A stretch of 60,841 bases of DNA from JABDJZ01 sp047619685 (GCA_047619685.1 JBLHLC010000026.1:1-60841), one strand, 5' to 3'. Positions 8,072-17,574 are shown, numbered from the stretch's first letter. The notes: generated by a model from the letters alone, not told the origin. Translations and numbers: made by a program.

Positions 8072-9637
8072 CTAATCGATGCCCCGTGTCAGAACCTGAC
8101 CATATTGGCTGGAAGAAAGGCTCCCCTGGTCGATGGCCAGCTGACCGGCAACAAACAGGTACACGACGCCCTCGCTGAGTTGATGTGGCTCCGTATAGGT
8201 AGCCCGATCCCGCAGGCGCGCCGGATCGAAGATCACCACGTCTGCCACGAGCCCTTCCCGCAGGTACCCGCGGCTAGACATTCCCATCACGTCGGCTGGC
8301 AAGCCAGTCATACTGCGCACGGCGGTTGCCAAGGGCAACGTGCCTCTCTCGGTCACGTAGAGGGCGATTTTCCGGGGAAAGCTGCCGTAATTCCTTGGAT
8401 GCGGAACGCCCTCTCCCATCGGGACCAGGCCTCCGTCCGAACTGGTCATCACCCACGGAAGACCCATGAACCGCTCGACATCGGCGGCGACCATGTTGTG
8501 CGACACGATGCCTGCACTCCCCTCCCTGAGGAGTTCCATGGCTGCGCCTACCGCATCGGTGCCCCGATTGCCTGCGACCTCTGCCAGGGTCAGCCCCTCG
8601 ACGGATGGGTCGGGTGCGAACCTGCGAAACTGAATTCTGCCCGCGCCGCCGCGTCGCTCCAGGTTCGATGTGATGTCAGCGCGCATGACCTTGGGAAGAG
8701 TCTCCAGGCGCACCACAAGTGAGTCGAAACCGCCCGCAAGAAGAGGGCGGGAGACGAGTGCGGTGAGGCTCGTTGCGGAGGCCTCATAGGGATACTGGTC
8801 TGCCCAGACGTCTATTCCGGATGCCCGGGCCGATTCTATTCGGCTTATTGCCTGCTCGGAAAAGCCCCACACGTGCGGGCCCAGCGCCTTGATGTGGGTC
8901 ACTATTCCCCGGGTCTCTGCCTGCTCCGCCACCGTGATGACTTCTTCAATGGCCGCCATGAGACCGATCGAATAGTCCGACTCGTCCCGAATATGACTGG
9001 TGTACACACCGTCCTTCCCGAAGACGCGGGCCAGTTCGACCACCTCGCTGAGTGCAGCAAAACTCCCTGGCGTGTAGAAGAGCCCCGAAGAGAGGCCGAA
9101 CGCCCCTGCGTCTTTCCCCGCCTGCACCAGGGCCGCCATCTCCGCGACCTCGTCGGGGGTAGCGTGGCGATTTTCCATGCCCATCACCTCTCGCCGCACA
9201 GATCCGTGCGGCACCAGCAGTGCGACGTTTACGCCCGGGCTTGCGGCTTCCAGTGCCAGTCGCTGCCGGGCCACATCCACCGGGCCGCCGCCATCGGGAT
9301 TGGCAAATACCGTCGTGATGCCCTGCCGGAGAAGCGGCTCTCCGTGCGAGAGCTCGGCGGTCTCGAGCCCGGGTCCGGCATGCGAGTGAACGTCTATGAA
9401 ACCCGGCGTCACAACTAGGCCCGCGGCGTCTACCCGCCGACCGGCCGAACGCCCACTCAGGTCACCTATGGCCGCCAATCGCCCGTTGGAAATGGCGACG
9501 TCTGCCTGAATCGCCTGCGAGCCGGTGCCATCCAACACCTTACCGCCTTCGATGATGACGTCAAACTCGGCGCCGCAGCCAGCCAGAATCAGGACGGCCG
9601 CAGCCACGAGTCCGGTCCAGGTTGACCGGCCGCTCAC
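8072..9637 (-). CDS. N-acyl-D-amino-acid deacylase (D-aminoacylase), lipoprotein
   Basis: 521 residues, amidohydrolase superfamily. The N-terminus is a lipoprotein signal (VLILAGC), so the enzyme is probably periplasmic and membrane-anchored. Motifs are GFIDVHSHAGPG (metal histidines), SSGLFYTPG, THIKALGPHVWG, DQYPYEAS and SSDGGLVPMGEGVPHPRNYGSFPR, all characteristic of D-aminoacylases and D-glutamate deacylases. It is the last gene of the arginine operon and overlaps argH by 4 bases (ATGA), so it is translationally coupled to it. That placement is odd: ArgE already supplies the cytoplasmic deacylation step. Substrate unknown. Confidence 0.88.
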   Translation of the reverse strand: MSGRSTWTGLVAAAVLILAGCGAEFDVIIEGGKVLDGTGSQAIQADVAISNGRLAAIGDLSGRSAGRRVDAAGLVVTPGFIDVHSHAGPGLETAELSHGEPLLRQGITTVFANPDGGGPVDVARQRLALEAASPGVNVALLVPHGSVRREVMGMENRHATPDEVAEMAALVQAGKDAGAFGLSSGLFYTPGSFAALSEVVELARVFGKDGVYTSHIRDESDYSIGLMAAIEEVITVAEQAETRGIVTHIKALGPHVWGFSEQAISRIESARASGIDVWADQYPYEASATSLTALVSRPLLAGGFDSLVVRLETLPKVMRADITSNLERRGGAGRIQFRRFAPDPSVEGLTLAEVAGNRGTDAVGAAMELLREGSAGIVSHNMVAADVERFMGLPWVMTSSDGGLVPMGEGVPHPRNYGSFPRKIALYVTERGTLPLATAVRSMTGLPADVMGMSSRGYLREGLVADVVIFDPARLRDRATYTEPHQLSEGVVYLFVAGQLAIDQGSLSSSQYGQVLTRGID

Positions 9638-10947
9638 AGCCAGGCGCCCCGCTTGCGCAAGAGTGCCAGGACAAGTCCCGGATCTTCGCGGCCGGGAGTG
9701 CCGACCGATTCGTAGGTCGAGCCGTCCTGCCGGGCTTCCCGCTGCGCTTCCTTCCAGGTCTCCTGATCGCCAGCCACCATCCGGTACGCATCCCGAAACG
9801 GTGTGCCCTGCTTCACCGCCTTCAGCGCGGCTGCGGTGGCGTGCAATGCCGGGTCATCTGCGCCCAGGGCGGCCGCAGCATCAAACCTCAGACCGGGCAA
9901 CACTGCGTTCACCGCAGTTAGAAGGTCCTCCGTTTTCAACATGGCACGCATCACGGCCTCCTTGGTCAACTGGAGATCGCGATGGTACCCCGAAGGCAAG
10001 TTTGCCGGGAGGCTGATGAGCAACTGGAGCTCCGCAGAAATCCGGTGGTACGTGCCTCGGGCCAACTCCAGCACGTCGGGGTTCTTCTTCTGCGGCATTA
10101 TCGAACTCCCGGTGCTGAATTCGACGGGCAGTTTGACGAAGCCGAACTCCGACATGTTGTACAACACCAGGTCTGAAGCCAACCTGTTTACCGTACTTGC
10201 CACCTGCAGCAGCGAGTGGACTACCACAGACTCCAGTTTGCCCCGCGACAATTGTGCGGCCGTGACATGCGTCTGCACGGACTCAAAACCAAGGCGGTCA
10301 GCCACAGCCTGACGCGGCAGGTCAAGATGGGGGACGCCGTATCCGGCCGCCGATCCCAGGGGCGATGCGTTGACCCGCCTGCGCGCCTGTCCAACCAACT
10401 CCAGATCATCCGCCGCCAATTCGGCATACCCTAGCGCCCACAGCGAAACGCTGGACGGCATGGCCCGCTGCATGTGGGTGTAACCGGGAAGGAAGACGCC
10501 CTCGTTTCGGGACGCAAGGTCGCAAAGCAACTCTGCCATGCGCAGCGTTTTGCCTCCCACCAGCGTCAGTCGGTCCCGAAGGAAAAGTCTGAGCGCCGCC
10601 AGCACCTGGTCATTGCGGGAGCGCCCCGTATGGATCTTGCGGCCTGCCTCTCCGGTGATTTCAATGAGTCGCCGCTCTATCACCGTGTGGCAGTCCTCGT
10701 CCTCCGGGGTGATCACGAGGTCACCCGCGGCGTGCTCCGTACGAATCTGCTCGAGAGCCGCGCCAAGAATCGCAAACTCATCTGCGTCCAAGACGCCGAT
10801 CTGAAGCAATCCCCAGGCGTGCGCCTCAGAAGCAGTCAGGTCGAATGGCAGGAGAAGGGCGTCCCACAGGTAGTCGTCTCCCACGGTAAATCGGGTTACC
10901 CAATCTTCCGCACCCGCGCCTTCCTTTTTCCAGATGGGCCCGCTCAT
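9634..10947 (-). CDS. argH: Argininosuccinate lyase
   Basis: 437 residues. It splits argininosuccinate into arginine and fumarate, the last step of arginine synthesis. The fumarase/aspartase signature SSIMPQKKNPDVLELARG is present, as are GRSRNDQV and HTHMQ-like GYTHMQRAMP. It overlaps the upstream orf75 and the downstream deacylase by 4 bases each. Length is slightly below the E. coli enzyme (457) with no visible loss of active-site segments. Confidence 0.95.
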   Translation of the reverse strand: MSGPIWKKEGAGAEDWVTRFTVGDDYLWDALLLPFDLTASEAHAWGLLQIGVLDADEFAILGAALEQIRTEHAAGDLVITPEDEDCHTVIERRLIEITGEAGRKIHTGRSRNDQVLAALRLFLRDRLTLVGGKTLRMAELLCDLASRNEGVFLPGYTHMQRAMPSSVSLWALGYAELAADDLELVGQARRRVNASPLGSAAGYGVPHLDLPRQAVADRLGFESVQTHVTAAQLSRGKLESVVVHSLLQVASTVNRLASDLVLYNMSEFGFVKLPVEFSTGSSIMPQKKNPDVLELARGTYHRISAELQLLISLPANLPSGYHRDLQLTKEAVMRAMLKTEDLLTAVNAVLPGLRFDAAAALGADDPALHATAAALKAVKQGTPFRDAYRMVAGDQETWKEAQREARQDGSTYESVGTPGREDPGLVLALLRKRGAWL

Positions 10948-11171
10948 AACCTTTGCTGGCGAACGCGCCAGAAGGCATAGAGAAAGACCACCATCAAACT
11001 CAAGAGGGCAACCGTGGCCGCGCCCGTAGTCGCTGCAGCCAGTGCAGGCGAAATCTTGAGGGGTTTCACCAGCGTCAGACTCACCACCACCGCGATGGCC
11101 GTGCCGATCACAACGCCGCCGAGCGCGACCTTCCAGGGAAATTGCTTTTCGGGGTTAATCACCAAGGACAC
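10944..11171 (-). CDS. Small two-span membrane protein inside the arginine operon
   Basis: 75 residues with two hydrophobic helices (about residues 14-36 and 43-68) and a basic tail WRVRQQRL, giving a predicted hairpin in the inner membrane. It starts 23 bases after argE and ends with an ATGA overlap into argH, the same coupling as the biosynthetic genes, which supports real translation. I do not recognise a family. A role in arginine or ornithine transport, or in tethering the pathway, would be speculation. Confidence 0.7.
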   Translation of the reverse strand: MSLVINPEKQFPWKVALGGVVIGTAIAVVVSLTLVKPLKISPALAAATTGAATVALLSLMVVFLYAFWRVRQQRL

Positions 11172-11194
11172 CTTTCACTTTACGTCTACGGGCC

Positions 11195-12250
11195 TCACCT
11201 AAAGTAGGCGAGAATCGTGTCTTTGTAGACCTTGACTGCGCGATCCAACTCGCCCAAATTTTGGCGCTCTCCGGCTGTATGCGACAAGTTGCTGGATCCC
11301 GGGCCCATTTTGACTGCCTCCAGGTCCGAAAGGAAGATCCAGTCCGATGCCGTCGGCGACCCGAACGGGGTCCCGCCGCTTGCCTTGACCGCCGCGGACA
11401 CGATACGCGCATCGGCGGCCGTGTCTACCGAAATCAGTCGGTCCGAGTGCACGACAACGTTCCCCTCAACCGCATCCTGAATCAGATCGACAAGTTCGGC
11501 ATGGGTATAGGCCGGTGTGGACCTGACGTCCACATGGACCGTGCAGGCGTCCGGAATCATGTTGCGCACTTTCCCGCCCGATATGACGGTCGGCGTCACG
11601 GTGACGGGCCCCAGCACAGGATGCACGCGCACGGGCTCCAGTGATGCCAACCGCGTGACGTCGGCCGCGGCCTTGACGACCGCGTTCTGGCCCAGATGCG
11701 GCCGCGCAGCATGTGCGCTTACGCCCGTGACTTCCAGCTTCAGAATAAGCAGGCCTTTCTGTGCGATGCACGGCTGCAGATCGGTCGGCTCCCCGACGAT
11801 GGCCGCCCGGAGCGGCGGTAGCGATGGGCGCGTCTTCTCGAGACCGTTATAGGGCCATCCGCTCTCCTCGCAGGAGGTGAAGGCCCCGACCAGGCGGCCG
11901 CCTTCCGGCGCCCAGCCTTCGGCGGCCAGCTCCAGAATCGCGGCGGTCATCGCTGCAACACATCCTTTCGCATCGACCGAACCTCGGCCGTACAACCATC
12001 CATCAACGACCGTGGCGGAGAACGGCGGATAGGGATGTCCCTCGGACGCCGGGACTACGTCAAGATGCGAGTTCAGCAGGAGTCCGTCCGGGCCGTCGCC
12101 CAGCGCACACCAGATGTTGTCGTCCACCCGGTTTACCTGCAGGCCGCCGGCCTCGATGATGCCGGTGAGCGCGTCCGCAACCTCCTTCTCGGAGCCACTG
12201 AGCGACTCGAACTTGACCAACGTCTCCAGAATATGGCGGGCCGCGCTCAT
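11195..12250 (-). CDS. argE: N-acylornithine/N-acylcitrulline deacetylase, M20 family
   Basis: 351 residues. Metallopeptidase M20 motifs are visible: LNSHLDVVPA (HxD metal ligands), GRGSVDAKGCVAAM, TSCEESG (the catalytic and bridging glutamates) and a C-terminal histidine near SNLSHTAGE. In pathways with ArgF', this enzyme removes the acetyl or succinyl group from N-acylcitrulline rather than from N-acylornithine. I chose the ATG at 12250, not the longer frame to 12307, because it makes a 4-base ATGA overlap with argB and similarity begins there. Confidence 0.88.
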   Translation of the reverse strand: MSAARHILETLVKFESLSGSEKEVADALTGIIEAGGLQVNRVDDNIWCALGDGPDGLLLNSHLDVVPASEGHPYPPFSATVVDGWLYGRGSVDAKGCVAAMTAAILELAAEGWAPEGGRLVGAFTSCEESGWPYNGLEKTRPSLPPLRAAIVGEPTDLQPCIAQKGLLILKLEVTGVSAHAARPHLGQNAVVKAAADVTRLASLEPVRVHPVLGPVTVTPTVISGGKVRNMIPDACTVHVDVRSTPAYTHAELVDLIQDAVEGNVVVHSDRLISVDTAADARIVSAAVKASGGTPFGSPTASDWIFLSDLEAVKMGPGSSNLSHTAGERQNLGELDRAVKVYKDTILAYFR

Positions 12251-13023
12251 GCCGTAATCCTCGTTGCATGATCCCTGCGAGCCACATCCCCTGCGCCCGT
12301 CACCCAAACCTGGCCTACGCCGCCTTCAATGGCTTCCAGCGCCAATTGAATCTTGACCCGCATGCCCCCCTGGATCCAACCTTCTTCCACGCCCGACTGG
12401 AAGCCGGCACGATCGCAATTGGATACACGCTCCGCGCGTTCTTGAGGCCCGCGCCGAAGACACCCGGCATCCGTTACCAGCAGAAGGTCCCGGGCTTTCA
12501 TGGTCGTAGCGATGGAGGCCGCCACGGTGTCCGCGTTCACATTGTAGACCTGCCCCTGGTGGTCGATGCCCAATGGCGCGACGATGGGCATCACGCCGGC
12601 GTCCAGCAGCGTGCGCAGGAGAGAAGGGTCCACCTCCTCCACGTCTCCGACCCAGCCAAAATCAACCTCCTCGCCATCCACATTCCACGGCGGTCGGCGG
12701 CGAACCTTGAGGATACCTCCATCGGCGCCCGCCAGGCCGGCTGCGGATAGACCGGCGGCCTGTGCGCCGGCGGAGAGCGCAAGGTTGATTTGGCCTCTCA
12801 TAGTCCAGCGCACGATGTCCAGGTCCAGGTCGGACGTGACCCGGCGGCCATGGATGATGGTGGGTTCGTGCCCGAGCCGTCTGGCCATCGCAGTAGCCTG
12901 CGGGCCGCCGCCGTGAACCAGAATCACATCCGATGTGGTCCGCAGTTCGCGAACCGCTGGCCAGAAGTCAGAGAGTGCGCCCACCAGGCCGCCGCCAATC
13001 TTGATGACGCTGAGCGCCTTCAT
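12247..13023 (-). CDS. argB: N-acetylglutamate (or N-succinylglutamate) kinase
   Basis: 258 residues, amino-acid kinase fold. It phosphorylates the gamma-carboxyl of N-acylglutamate. Motifs are VIKIGGGLV near the N-terminus, LVHGGGPQ, GRRVTSDLDLDIV, YNVNADTVAASIA and LLLVTDAGCL. The start at 13023 is chosen because the following MKALSVIKIGGG matches the family N-terminus and gives an ATGA overlap with argF'. An upstream in-frame extension to 13068 would lie wholly inside argF'. Confidence 0.9.
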   Translation of the reverse strand: MKALSVIKIGGGLVGALSDFWPAVRELRTTSDVILVHGGGPQATAMARRLGHEPTIIHGRRVTSDLDLDIVRWTMRGQINLALSAGAQAAGLSAAGLAGADGGILKVRRRPPWNVDGEEVDFGWVGDVEEVDPSLLRTLLDAGVMPIVAPLGIDHQGQVYNVNADTVAASIATTMKARDLLLVTDAGCLRRGPQERAERVSNCDRAGFQSGVEEGWIQGGMRVKIQLALEAIEGGVGQVWVTGAGDVARRDHATRITA

Positions 13024-14090
13024 GGGGACGCCAGGCCCGAGACCGACGGACCGTAGGGCAGGTCCCACAGCCGACTCAGAATTGCCTGCTGCGCATAAAG
13101 CCGGAAAGCGGCCTGACGGAGGTGGATAGCCTGTGGACCATCAAGAACCGCGTCTTCGACCACAACGCCCCGGCGGACCGGCAGGCAGTGCATGAAGACT
13201 CCCTGGTCCGTGCGTTGCATGCGTTTGTCGGTTACGCACCAGTCTGTGTGCCTGGCTCTCAGCACGGCTTCCGCCTCCGGGTCCGTGTACACCCCGGCGC
13301 CAGACCAAGCCTTGGCATAAACCACATGGGCGCCGTCAACGGCCTCATCCATGTTGTTGGTCTCCCGCACCGTGGTATGACGGCGCGCCATCTCCATAAC
13401 GGAGGGGTCCAACTCAAAGCCATCGGGCCGGGCAACCGTTACGTCCATGCCCATGCGGGCGGCCGCAAGAAGCGCCGAGTTTGGGACGGCCGTCGGCAGC
13501 GCCTTGGGATGGTACGCCCAGGTCAGGACAAACTTCTTGCCCGCGGGAGTCCCCCCATTCGGCCCGGCCGCAAAGTGCTCTGTGATGGTGGATGCGTCGG
13601 CCAGCGCCTGGCAAGGGTGGTAATACGCCGATTCCAGGTTGATCACGGGGACCTGCGCCGCGGCCACGAATCGGTTGAGCTGCAAGTCCTGACGGTCGGC
13701 TTCCCGGTTGGTCAACGACGCGAACAGCCTGACACCAATGGCATCGAAGTACTGGGAGAGGACACCGACCGCTTCTTGAATATGCTCGGCTTCGCCGCCA
13801 TCCATGCGGACCCCGTCCTCCCACACGAATCCCCAGGTGCCCTGCCCGGGAACGATGATGCTGGAATGTGCACCCAGTCGTGCCGCCGCAACCTCCATGG
13901 AAGTGCGGGTTCGCAGCGACGGATTAAAGAACAGAAGCGCGATGCTTTTTCCGGCTCCCGAAAGCCGCATCGCTTGCCCATCCACGGCGCGGACGTCCGG
14001 CCGGCCAGCGCGTGCAAATTCGAGCGCGGAGGCTATGGAAGCCTCCCAGATGTCGTCAGGCTCCAGGTGCCAGTCGATCAGGTGGTTCAT
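13020..14090 (-). CDS. argF': N-acylornithine carbamoyltransferase (ArgF' type)
   Basis: 356 residues. It transfers carbamoyl from carbamoyl phosphate to an N-acylated ornithine, giving N-acylcitrulline. The family motifs are FFNPSLRTRTS (carbamoyl-phosphate loop), the 80s loop PGQGTWGFVWEDGVRMDGG, a HPCQALAD segment and HCLPVRR. The long loop and the whole layout match the Xanthomonas acetylornithine and Bacteroides succinylornithine enzymes, not classical ArgF. At the residue said to separate these two (Glu versus Pro, before EH), this protein has Ala101, so acyl preference is open. The ATG at 14090 gives an ATGA overlap with argD. Confidence 0.88.
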   Translation of the reverse strand: MNHLIDWHLEPDDIWEASIASALEFARAGRPDVRAVDGQAMRLSGAGKSIALLFFNPSLRTRTSMEVAAARLGAHSSIIVPGQGTWGFVWEDGVRMDGGEAEHIQEAVGVLSQYFDAIGVRLFASLTNREADRQDLQLNRFVAAAQVPVINLESAYYHPCQALADASTITEHFAAGPNGGTPAGKKFVLTWAYHPKALPTAVPNSALLAAARMGMDVTVARPDGFELDPSVMEMARRHTTVRETNNMDEAVDGAHVVYAKAWSGAGVYTDPEAEAVLRARHTDWCVTDKRMQRTDQGVFMHCLPVRRGVVVEDAVLDGPQAIHLRQAAFRLYAQQAILSRLWDLPYGPSVSGLASP

Positions 14091-15265
14091 GCCAGTCTGG
14101 GGGCATTCTGCATGCAACGTTCCAACTCCAGTGCAAACGCATCAATGGCGTCGTGCGGCGTCAACGCAGAGGGCATAAGCCGAATCACGTTGGGATCTGC
14201 GGCTCCGCCTACGATGATTCCTTTCTCCAGAAGAGCCGACACCACCGGTCCCGCCGGGAATCCCAGGTCGATACCAAGCAGGCAACCAGCGCCTCTAATC
14301 TCCCGAACGACAGGACCCAGCCGGTGGCGGATGGCACTCTCGAGTCGGCGCGCCTTGTCCATGATGTCATCCTGCACGAGTACTTCCAGCGTGGCCTCAA
14401 CGGCTGCCATGGCCAGCATCCCGCCTCCAAATGTGGTTCCCTGGTCGCCGTACGCGACCGCCGATGCAATCGGCTCCGACACCAGGACGGCACCCACGGG
14501 CACGCCGTTACCAAGGCTTTTGGCCAGCGTAATCATGTCTGGCACCATGCCATACTGCTCTGAAATTGAAAACGTGCCGGTTCGTCCGACGCCCGTCTGG
14601 ATCTCATCGAAGACGAGGCACACGCCGGCATCCGAGCAGAGGGTGCGCAGCTCACGGAAATACGTATCGGGGGCCTGGGTCATTCCGGCCATGCTCTGGA
14701 TGGGCTCAATGATGAGCGCCGCAATATCGCCCCGGGACTCTAGCACCCTTTTCACCGCCCCCGCATCGCCAAAAGGAACGAACTCGGCCGGCCCCAGCAC
14801 ATCCTGGTAGGGCTCCCGGTAGGCACCGTCCGTGGCAATCAGACTCCCTAGAGTCCGGCCGTGAAAGCCGCCCTTCATCGCCAGAATTGCCGGCCGACCG
14901 GTGGTCTTTCTGGCCAACTTGAGGGCTGTCTCGTTGGCTTCGGTACCGCTGTTGCAGAAGAACACCTTGCCCAGGCCTGTGGGGGCCAGGTTCGCCAAGG
15001 CGGCACTGGCTCGTGCCCGCACAGGGCTGTAGACGGCGTTCGAATAGAACAGCAGATCGTCCAACTGCTTCTTCAGCGCCGCCGTCACAGCGGGGTGACT
15101 GTGGCCCAAAAGCGTCACACAGTGGCCGCCGTAGAGATCCAGAAATCGGCGCCCGTCTGCGTCCCAGAGCCAGCAACCCTCACCGCGCACCGCGGCAACT
15201 GGCTTCTTCCGATAGGTGCGGAGCTGAAACTCCTCTTCCACAGCCACAATTTGGTCGTGCGTCAC
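14087..15265 (-). CDS. argD: N-acylornithine aminotransferase
   Basis: 392 residues, class III PLP aminotransferase. It makes N-acylornithine from N-acylglutamate-semialdehyde using glutamate. Visible motifs are LYGGHCVTLLGHSHPAV, NSGTEANETALKLAR, GGFHGRTLGS, VFDEIQTGVGRTG with the cofactor-contacting aspartate, and TLAKSLGNGVPVGA with the Schiff-base lysine. It overlaps argC and argF' by 4 bases each, so it is coupled on both sides. Confidence 0.93.
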   Translation of the reverse strand: MTHDQIVAVEEEFQLRTYRKKPVAAVRGEGCWLWDADGRRFLDLYGGHCVTLLGHSHPAVTAALKKQLDDLLFYSNAVYSPVRARASAALANLAPTGLGKVFFCNSGTEANETALKLARKTTGRPAILAMKGGFHGRTLGSLIATDGAYREPYQDVLGPAEFVPFGDAGAVKRVLESRGDIAALIIEPIQSMAGMTQAPDTYFRELRTLCSDAGVCLVFDEIQTGVGRTGTFSISEQYGMVPDMITLAKSLGNGVPVGAVLVSEPIASAVAYGDQGTTFGGGMLAMAAVEATLEVLVQDDIMDKARRLESAIRHRLGPVVREIRGAGCLLGIDLGFPAGPVVSALLEKGIIVGGAADPNVIRLMPSALTPHDAIDAFALELERCMQNAPRLA

Positions 15266-16287
15266 AGAGACACCTCTGGTCTGCCGGCCGCTGGAAGGAG
15301 GCCCTCCGTTTCTGGCAGCCCGGCAATGAGATTGAGATTGTGGATGGCCTGGGTGGCGGCACCCTTCAAGAGATTATCCAGTCCGAAACCGACCACGATG
15401 GCGTTGTCCCTGACCACCCAGCCCAGATCGCAGAACGGTGAACCCACCGACCATCGTAACTCCGGAAGTTGGTTGGGCCAGAGCCTGACCAGCGGCCGGT
15501 CCGCATAGGCAGTCTCAAACCAACCAGCCACCTCTGACGCATCTGCCGACGCGTGAATGTGAGCCGTTCCCCAGATTCCGCGCGTCCACGGCCCGGACAC
15601 GGGCACGAAGTCCACGCGCGATTCGGGGCCAATCAACTGCGCCAGTTCGGCCTGATGCTGATGCGAAAAAATCCGATACGCGCGGACATTGCCCTCGCGA
15701 TCCGGATAGTGGGTCGTCCCCGACGGGCGTGCGCCGGAGCCGGAGGCGCCCGTCAGTGCTGTGACCGACGCTTTCACGGAGCCCAGCCCACGGGCCACGG
15801 GCGTCAACGAAAGAGCCAGACCGGTGGCAAAGCATCCGGGGTTTGCAATCCGCTTCGTACCGGCCGGGTACGGAGACCGCAGGTCGGCCATGCCGTACTG
15901 AAAGGACCCGGCCAGCTCGGGCGCTGGGTGCGCCCGGTCATAGCGAGCTTCGTAGTCTGCGACTTCCGGAAGCCGGAAGTCTGCGCTCAGGTCTACGATG
16001 TAACCCTGGAATCCCGCATCGACGAGTTGTTTGGCCGCCACGGCGCCGCGCCCGTGCTCAGCCGCGATGAAGACGGCGTCCAACTCGTTGATGCCGTCTG
16101 CATCCGGGGCGCTGAACACCACGTTCGTCGACCCGCGGAGCGTCGGGTGAACCTGCCCAATGGGCTGTCCCGCGAAAGTCCGGCTGGTGACCATCGCCAA
16201 TTCCAGCCCTGGGTGGGCCAGGACGAGGCCGGACAATTCCCGACCCGTGTAGCCGGCACCGTGCAAAATGGCGACGCGCAGGCTCAT
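15262..16287 (-). CDS. argC: N-acyl-gamma-glutamyl-phosphate reductase
   Basis: 341 residues. It reduces N-acylglutamyl phosphate with NADPH. The N-terminal dinucleotide segment is present (VAILHGAGYTGRELSGLVLAHP), then the catalytic cysteine in IANPGCFATGLAL and the conserved block SGSGARPSGTTHYPDREGNVRAY interrupted as in the family, with a histidine-containing FSHQHQAE. It overlaps argG upstream and argD downstream by 4 bases. Confidence 0.93.
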   Translation of the reverse strand: MSLRVAILHGAGYTGRELSGLVLAHPGLELAMVTSRTFAGQPIGQVHPTLRGSTNVVFSAPDADGINELDAVFIAAEHGRGAVAAKQLVDAGFQGYIVDLSADFRLPEVADYEARYDRAHPAPELAGSFQYGMADLRSPYPAGTKRIANPGCFATGLALSLTPVARGLGSVKASVTALTGASGSGARPSGTTHYPDREGNVRAYRIFSHQHQAELAQLIGPESRVDFVPVSGPWTRGIWGTAHIHASADASEVAGWFETAYADRPLVRLWPNQLPELRWSVGSPFCDLGWVVRDNAIVVGFGLDNLLKGAATQAIHNLNLIAGLPETEGLLPAAGRPEVSL

Positions 16288-17489
16288 GCCGTTTCGTTCT
16301 TTGAACGTGCCGAGCGCGCCAGAAGCGCGTGAACCGCGGCAATACGGGCAAATCCGCGCGCGTCACGACCGTCCCACAGTTCATTGGTCTCGCCGTAGGT
16401 CGCCACGTTCGCGTCGAACATGGAAAAGGGACTCGAACATCCAAGAATGTGGACGCCACCCTTGAACAGCCTCAATTTCACATCGCCAGTCACTACTTCC
16501 TGAGAATGATCCATAAAGGCTTCGATGTCGCTTATCACAGGGTCAAAGTACTGCCCCTCGTGCAGGATCATGCCGTAGAAATCGCCCAGCTGGTTCTTGT
16601 GAAACTGCTGCCACTTCGACAGAACGATCTTCTCCAGTTCGCGGTGCGCGCTGATCAGTACAGCGGCAGCCGGGGCCTCGAAGGCCACCCGACCCTTGAT
16701 CCCCATGATGGTGTCCCCCACATGGATGGCACGGCCCACGCCATGCGCACCCGCCACCTCATTGAGGTGCTGCACCAGGGCAACCGGATCCATGGCCTGG
16801 CCGTCCACGGCCACAGGGACTCCCTTGTCGAACGTCAGCACCATCTCCTGCGCCTTGTCCGGCGCATCCTGGGGGGCTGTCGTCCCGGGATAGGCATCAT
16901 CCGGCACCGGCTCACGTGAATCAAGCGTTTCCTTGCCGCCGATTGTCGTGCCCCAGAGCCCCGCGTTGATGGAATAGGTTGTCGTGGAGGCAGGAACGTC
17001 GAAACCGCGTTCTTTCAGATAGGCCGTGGAGTCGGCGCGCGAAAGGCCCTTCTCTCGGATGGGCGTGATCACCTCCAGGTCTCCAGCCAGAATGCGAAGG
17101 GCCACGTCAAAACGGACCTGGTCGTTGCCGGCGCCAGTGGATCCGTGGGCGACCGCCCTGACTCCCAGGTTGCGCGCCTCCTCGACGATCATGCGCGCCT
17201 GCACGACACGCTCCGGCCCCACGCAGAGGGGGTAGACGTTTCCGCGCAGGACGTTGCCCTTGATCAGATACGAGAGATGGTCGTCGAACAGGCGCCGACG
17301 TCCGTCAAGGAGAATATGTCTCTCGGCGCCCAACTCCAGGGATCGGTCGTGGATGTACTGTGCCTCGTCCGGAGCCACGCCGCCCGTATTCACGGTGATC
17401 GTGATGACGGGCTCGTTGTACGTCTCTTTCAGGTACGGGACGCAGAAGGACGTATCGAGGCCTCCGCTGTAGGCAAGGAGGATGGCCAT
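16284..17489 (-). CDS. argG: Argininosuccinate synthase
   Basis: 401 residues. It condenses citrulline and aspartate with ATP. The P-loop-like pyrophosphatase motif AYSGGLDTSFCV starts at residue 6, and HGSTGAGNDQVRFD and the aspartate-binding block SINAGLWGTTI follow. It is the first gene of the arginine operon and probably carries the promoter in the 85-base gap upstream, although no clean ArgR box is apparent there. The downstream argC start lies within its stop codon (ATGA). Confidence 0.95.
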   Translation of the reverse strand: MAILLAYSGGLDTSFCVPYLKETYNEPVITITVNTGGVAPDEAQYIHDRSLELGAERHILLDGRRRLFDDHLSYLIKGNVLRGNVYPLCVGPERVVQARMIVEEARNLGVRAVAHGSTGAGNDQVRFDVALRILAGDLEVITPIREKGLSRADSTAYLKERGFDVPASTTTYSINAGLWGTTIGGKETLDSREPVPDDAYPGTTAPQDAPDKAQEMVLTFDKGVPVAVDGQAMDPVALVQHLNEVAGAHGVGRAIHVGDTIMGIKGRVAFEAPAAAVLISAHRELEKIVLSKWQQFHKNQLGDFYGMILHEGQYFDPVISDIEAFMDHSQEVVTGDVKLRLFKGGVHILGCSSPFSMFDANVATYGETNELWDGRDARGFARIAAVHALLARSARSKNETA

Positions 17490-17574
17490 AGGACTTTGTG
17501 ATGCTGTTGGCGGTCTTACGCCCGATTGGCCGCTTGGACGACGGCCGGAAATGAAAAAACCACCGATCCAGTCG

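Noticed and set aside
13122..14810. 562-codon plus-strand frame opposite argF' and argD
   Set aside because: Composition is Arg/His/Pro-rich without domains, and both opposing genes are unmistakable.
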